Origin: Roseivirga thermotolerans
GTDB taxonomy: Bacteria; Bacteroidota; Bacteroidia; Cytophagales; Cyclobacteriaceae
Reading direction: 5' to 3'
Length of the DNA: 64,000 nt
NCBI RefSeq assembly: GCF_014653175.1
Contig: NZ_BNAG01000001.1
Coordinates: forward strand, 1,240,001-1,304,000
The position numbers were made by a program, and so were the translations under genes. The number at the start of each line of letters is the position of its first letter. The stretch's first letter is position 1. Positions 61,696-64,000 of the stretch are shown one piece after another. A model generated the notes under the pieces. That model had not been told where the DNA came from and searched no databases. It saw nothing but the letters and a program-made list of their open reading frames with translations.

Positions 61696-62688
61696 ATGGA
61701 AGAGTTGATAGCCAAATACTTGGCTGATGAGATGGGAGCCGAAGAAAGAAGCAAATTTGAAGAGCAATTGCTTCTTGATGAACAACTCAGCAATGAGGTG
61801 CAAAAAACCACTGCTGCCTGGGAGATTTCTGGTCGTACCAATCAACCACCTTCCTTGAATTTAAACACCCCACAGGCCTGGGAGAAAGTGGCGCAACAAA
61901 CCACTAAGCAGCGATCGTTGGTTGCAGAAAAGGGTCGATTCTCTTTCTTAAAAATTGCCGCAAGCATAGCGTTTATTGCCGCTCTTGGCTATATAGGCTG
62001 GCAGAACATTGCCCAAAAAACCACTGCCGAACAATTGGCTACAGTGGCTTCATCGGGCGAAATTAAAGAACTTACCTTGCCCGATGGCACCTCGGTGAAG
62101 CTCAATGCCTTTTCTACTGTATCATACGATGAAGATTTTGGCAAAACCAACAGGAATATTTCTCTCACCGGTGCGGCTAATTTTGATGTGGTGAGGAATG
62201 AATCGTTGCCTTTTGTTATTTCTACCGAAAACAGTGAGGTAGAAGTTTTGGGTACCAGCTTTGAAGTTAGAGCCTATGAGGCAGAAGCGGTAGAGGTCAA
62301 TGTATCTTCCGGAAAAGTGGGCTTTAGGTCTAAGAAGGCCAAAGGAGAAGAGCAGGTATTAGAAGCCGGAGAAAAAGCCGTGCTTTCGGCCGATGGAACC
62401 AAAATGGTTCGGGACAAGGTGCGGAATAAAAACTACGCGGCCTGGTGGACAAGAGAGCTTATTTTTGAAAACGCACGCATGAGCGAAGTGGCCAGAGACC
62501 TCGAAAAAACCTATTGGGTGAAAATAGAAGTGGCAGAAGATATTCGCGATTGCCGGATTTCTCAAAATGTAAAAGATAAGTCGTTGGATGAAGCGCTTGA
62601 AATACTAGAAGCCACCTTCCCCTCTATGACTATTTCCAGAGTTAAAGAAAATCGTATAAAATTAGATGGTGTTGGCTGTACTCATTAA
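61696..62688 (+). CDS. FecR-family anti-sigma factor
   Basis: The 330-residue protein has a cytoplasmic N-terminus (about 1-80, sigma-binding), one membrane helix (FLKIAASIAFIAALGYIGW), and a periplasmic FecR domain with ELTLPDGTSVKLNAFSTVSY and VEVLGTSFEVRAY. The last 70 residues match the FecR C-terminal domain (ENARMSEVARDLEKTYWVKI). It would hold the upstream sigma factor until a signal arrives from an outer-membrane partner, here possibly the STN protein encoded nine bases downstream. Confidence 0.95.
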   Translation: MEELIAKYLADEMGAEERSKFEEQLLLDEQLSNEVQKTTAAWEISGRTNQPPSLNLNTPQAWEKVAQQTTKQRSLVAEKGRFSFLKIAASIAFIAALGYIGWQNIAQKTTAEQLATVASSGEIKELTLPDGTSVKLNAFSTVSYDEDFGKTNRNISLTGAANFDVVRNESLPFVISTENSEVEVLGTSFEVRAYEAEAVEVNVSSGKVGFRSKKAKGEEQVLEAGEKAVLSADGTKMVRDKVRNKNYAAWWTRELIFENARMSEVARDLEKTYWVKIEVAEDIRDCRISQNVKDKSLDEALEILEATFPSMTISRVKENRIKLDGVGCTH

Positions 62689-62696
62689 ATTGGTAC

Positions 62697-64000
62697 ATGC
62701 ATCGAAACATCATTGTTTCCCTACTTTTATTCGTTGCTATTAAAATTACTGCTCAAGACAATCAGAATTCTGTTCTTGACCACAAGCTTTCTATTGAGTT
62801 CGATGATGTGTCACTTCCCAATGCCCTGCGGCAACTCAACCGGGAGGTAAGCCTCAGCTTTTCCTATAACAGCAATATTATTCCGCGAGATACCCGCATT
62901 ACAGAAAGGTATGAGAACGTTTCTTTGAGGCTCTTGTTAGACGATTTGCTTTCAAAGGGGAACTTGTATTACCGCGAAGTACAAGGCACAATAATTATTC
63001 TCAAACGCATTTATAGCGAACGAAAAATTCAGGGAAAGGTGGTTGATGTTGAAACTCAGGAGCCATTGCCCTTTGCCAATGTGTTTATCGATAACAGTAC
63101 CCTCGGGGTGGCTACTGATTTAGATGGCAATTTTGTGATTGAGAATATACCTGATATCGGGTTTAACCTTGTGGTGTCTTATGTTGGCTATGAGTCAAAA
63201 TCTATTCCTTTTAATTACAAGCAGGAGGTTGAAGATCGCAGGTTCATTATTGAAATGAAGATAGACCCAATTGCTCTGGAAAGTATACAGGTAATAGGCA
63301 AAGCGCGAAGGCGAAAGACCCGTGAGGCGCGCAGACTCTTCAAACGATTCGAAGAAGAGTTTCTGGGAAAGTCTGAAAACGCCAAAAGTTGTGTGATTGT
63401 TAATCCCGAAGTTTTGGAGTTTGAAATACTCGACAGTTTGGATAACTACCGAGTGACTGCCGAAGACATGCTTTTTGTCGAAAATAGGGCCCTTGGGTTT
63501 AGGGTTAGTTATTTGCTCGAAGAGTTCAGGTTTGAAAATGGTTTGAAGATGAACATTGGCAAAGCTCAGTTTAAGGAGCTGGAGCCTAAGTCGCGCAGGC
63601 AATATCGCAACTGGGAAGAAGCCCGGGAGAAAGCCTATAAGGGTTCTGTGCAGCATTTCCTCAATGCCCTAATTACGGGAAAGCTCGACCAGGAAGGTTT
63701 TAAGATCAACGTCATAAACTACGACTCTGTCACTTCAGAGTATACCACCCCCCTTAATCCGGCTCCGGTGAGTGAGATTATTCAGGTAGAAAAAACAGAC
63801 AAAGAATACCTATACACATTAAAGGCCCGGCAAGATATTGAAGTGACTTATACCGGAGAATATGAAGACGATGAGTATAAAAAGCTCTACCGTAGTTCCA
63901 GTAAAAGCGGAAACTACAAGTACACAGACAAAAAAGCCCGCACCTCTATTGAGTTTTCGAACGGACAAAGCCTAACCAGTTACCAGGTGTTTGGAATGGA
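62697..64000 (+). CDS. STN/CarboxypepD_reg-domain protein, 3' end outside the window
   Basis: The frame is open from ATG 62697 to the window edge with no stop (434 codons seen). The signal peptide is MHRNIIVSLLLFVAIKITAQ. A STN domain follows (FDDVSLPNALRQLNREVSLS to about residue 100), then a CarboxypepD_reg module (IQGKVVDVETQEPLPFANVF), and then a long domain with no plug or barrel signature, starting about residue 205 (KARRRKTREARRLFKRFEEE). STN domains usually pass signals to FecR. Here the carrier does not look like a TonB receptor, although the unseen 3' part could change that view. Confidence 0.85.
   Translation, partial: MHRNIIVSLLLFVAIKITAQDNQNSVLDHKLSIEFDDVSLPNALRQLNREVSLSFSYNSNIIPRDTRITERYENVSLRLLLDDLLSKGNLYYREVQGTIIILKRIYSERKIQGKVVDVETQEPLPFANVFIDNSTLGVATDLDGNFVIENIPDIGFNLVVSYVGYESKSIPFNYKQEVEDRRFIIEMKIDPIALESIQVIGKARRRKTREARRLFKRFEEEFLGKSENAKSCVIVNPEVLEFEILDSLDNYRVTAEDMLFVENRALGFRVSYLLEEFRFENGLKMNIGKAQFKELEPKSRRQYRNWEEAREKAYKGSVQHFLNALITGKLDQEGFKINVINYDSVTSEYTTPLNPAPVSEIIQVEKTDKEYLYTLKARQDIEVTYTGEYEDDEYKKLYRSSSKSGNYKYTDKKARTSIEFSNGQSLTSYQVFGM

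Overview
The window reads as a chromosomal segment of a free-living Gram-negative Bacteroidota bacterium, most likely of the order Cytophagales (inference). Signs are promoters of the TTG-N19/20-TAnnTTTG type, lipoproteins with acidic residues after the cysteine, CarboxypepD_reg/TonB receptors, DUF5723 and PorT-like barrels, DUF4382 and DUF4856 lipoproteins, and PorE-like OmpA/PD40 architecture. There are no rRNA genes, phage genes, CRISPR arrays or transposases. Base composition looks even and almost every gene is intact. Only the first gene (M28 peptidase, 5' end missing) and the last gene (STN/CarboxypepD_reg protein, 3' end missing) are cut by the window edges.

Layout. 1-7.1 kb: M28 peptidase, a 0.5-kb non-coding stretch with a 98-bp palindromic element and three 130-bp REP-like tandem units, coaX with a small membrane protein, an amidase-signature enzyme, a DinB-fold gene pair and a DUF5723 barrel. 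7.1-14.1 kb: S41 protease with a long leader, polA, a serine racemase-like PLP enzyme and a SpoU methyltransferase. 14.2-21.6 kb: a four-gene envelope operon (two paralogous coiled-coil proteins alternating with two barrels) next to an NtrC-type sigma-54 activator and its hybrid histidine kinase, with strong hairpins in its spacers. 21.7-25.9 kb: DUF4382 lipoprotein, mutS, tRNA-Gly(GCC) and tRNA-Leu(UAA).

26.0-32.2 kb: the most distinctive block is a tightly packed operon of DUF4856 lipoprotein, imelysin-like lipoprotein, a vitamin-K-dependent gamma-carboxylase-like (HTTM) membrane protein and a FecA-like TonB receptor. It has a consensus promoter and a palindromic operator at the predicted start site. 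I read it as a metal (probably iron) acquisition system with a possible built-in protein-modifying enzyme. 32.2-35.3 kb: PadR regulator plus an FtsX/MacB-type permease under a 14-bp inverted repeat.

35.4-52.2 kb: tpiA-prmA, a 1559-residue exported protein of unknown function joined to a TlpA-like redoxin, M20 dipeptidase, DsbD, an M23 peptidase with a changed metal motif, a patatin-barrel fusion and a PorE-like OmpA protein. 52.2-64 kb: a transglutaminase-like protein, a PepSY membrane protein under a 27-bp palindrome, an AsmA-family protein, purE/purK, a membrane-embedded MutS-family ATPase, and an ECF sigma/FecR/STN-domain signalling cluster running off the right edge.

Functional calls rest on motif recognition by eye. 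No database search, structure prediction or folding-energy calculation was run. Residue numbers are hand-counted and approximate.
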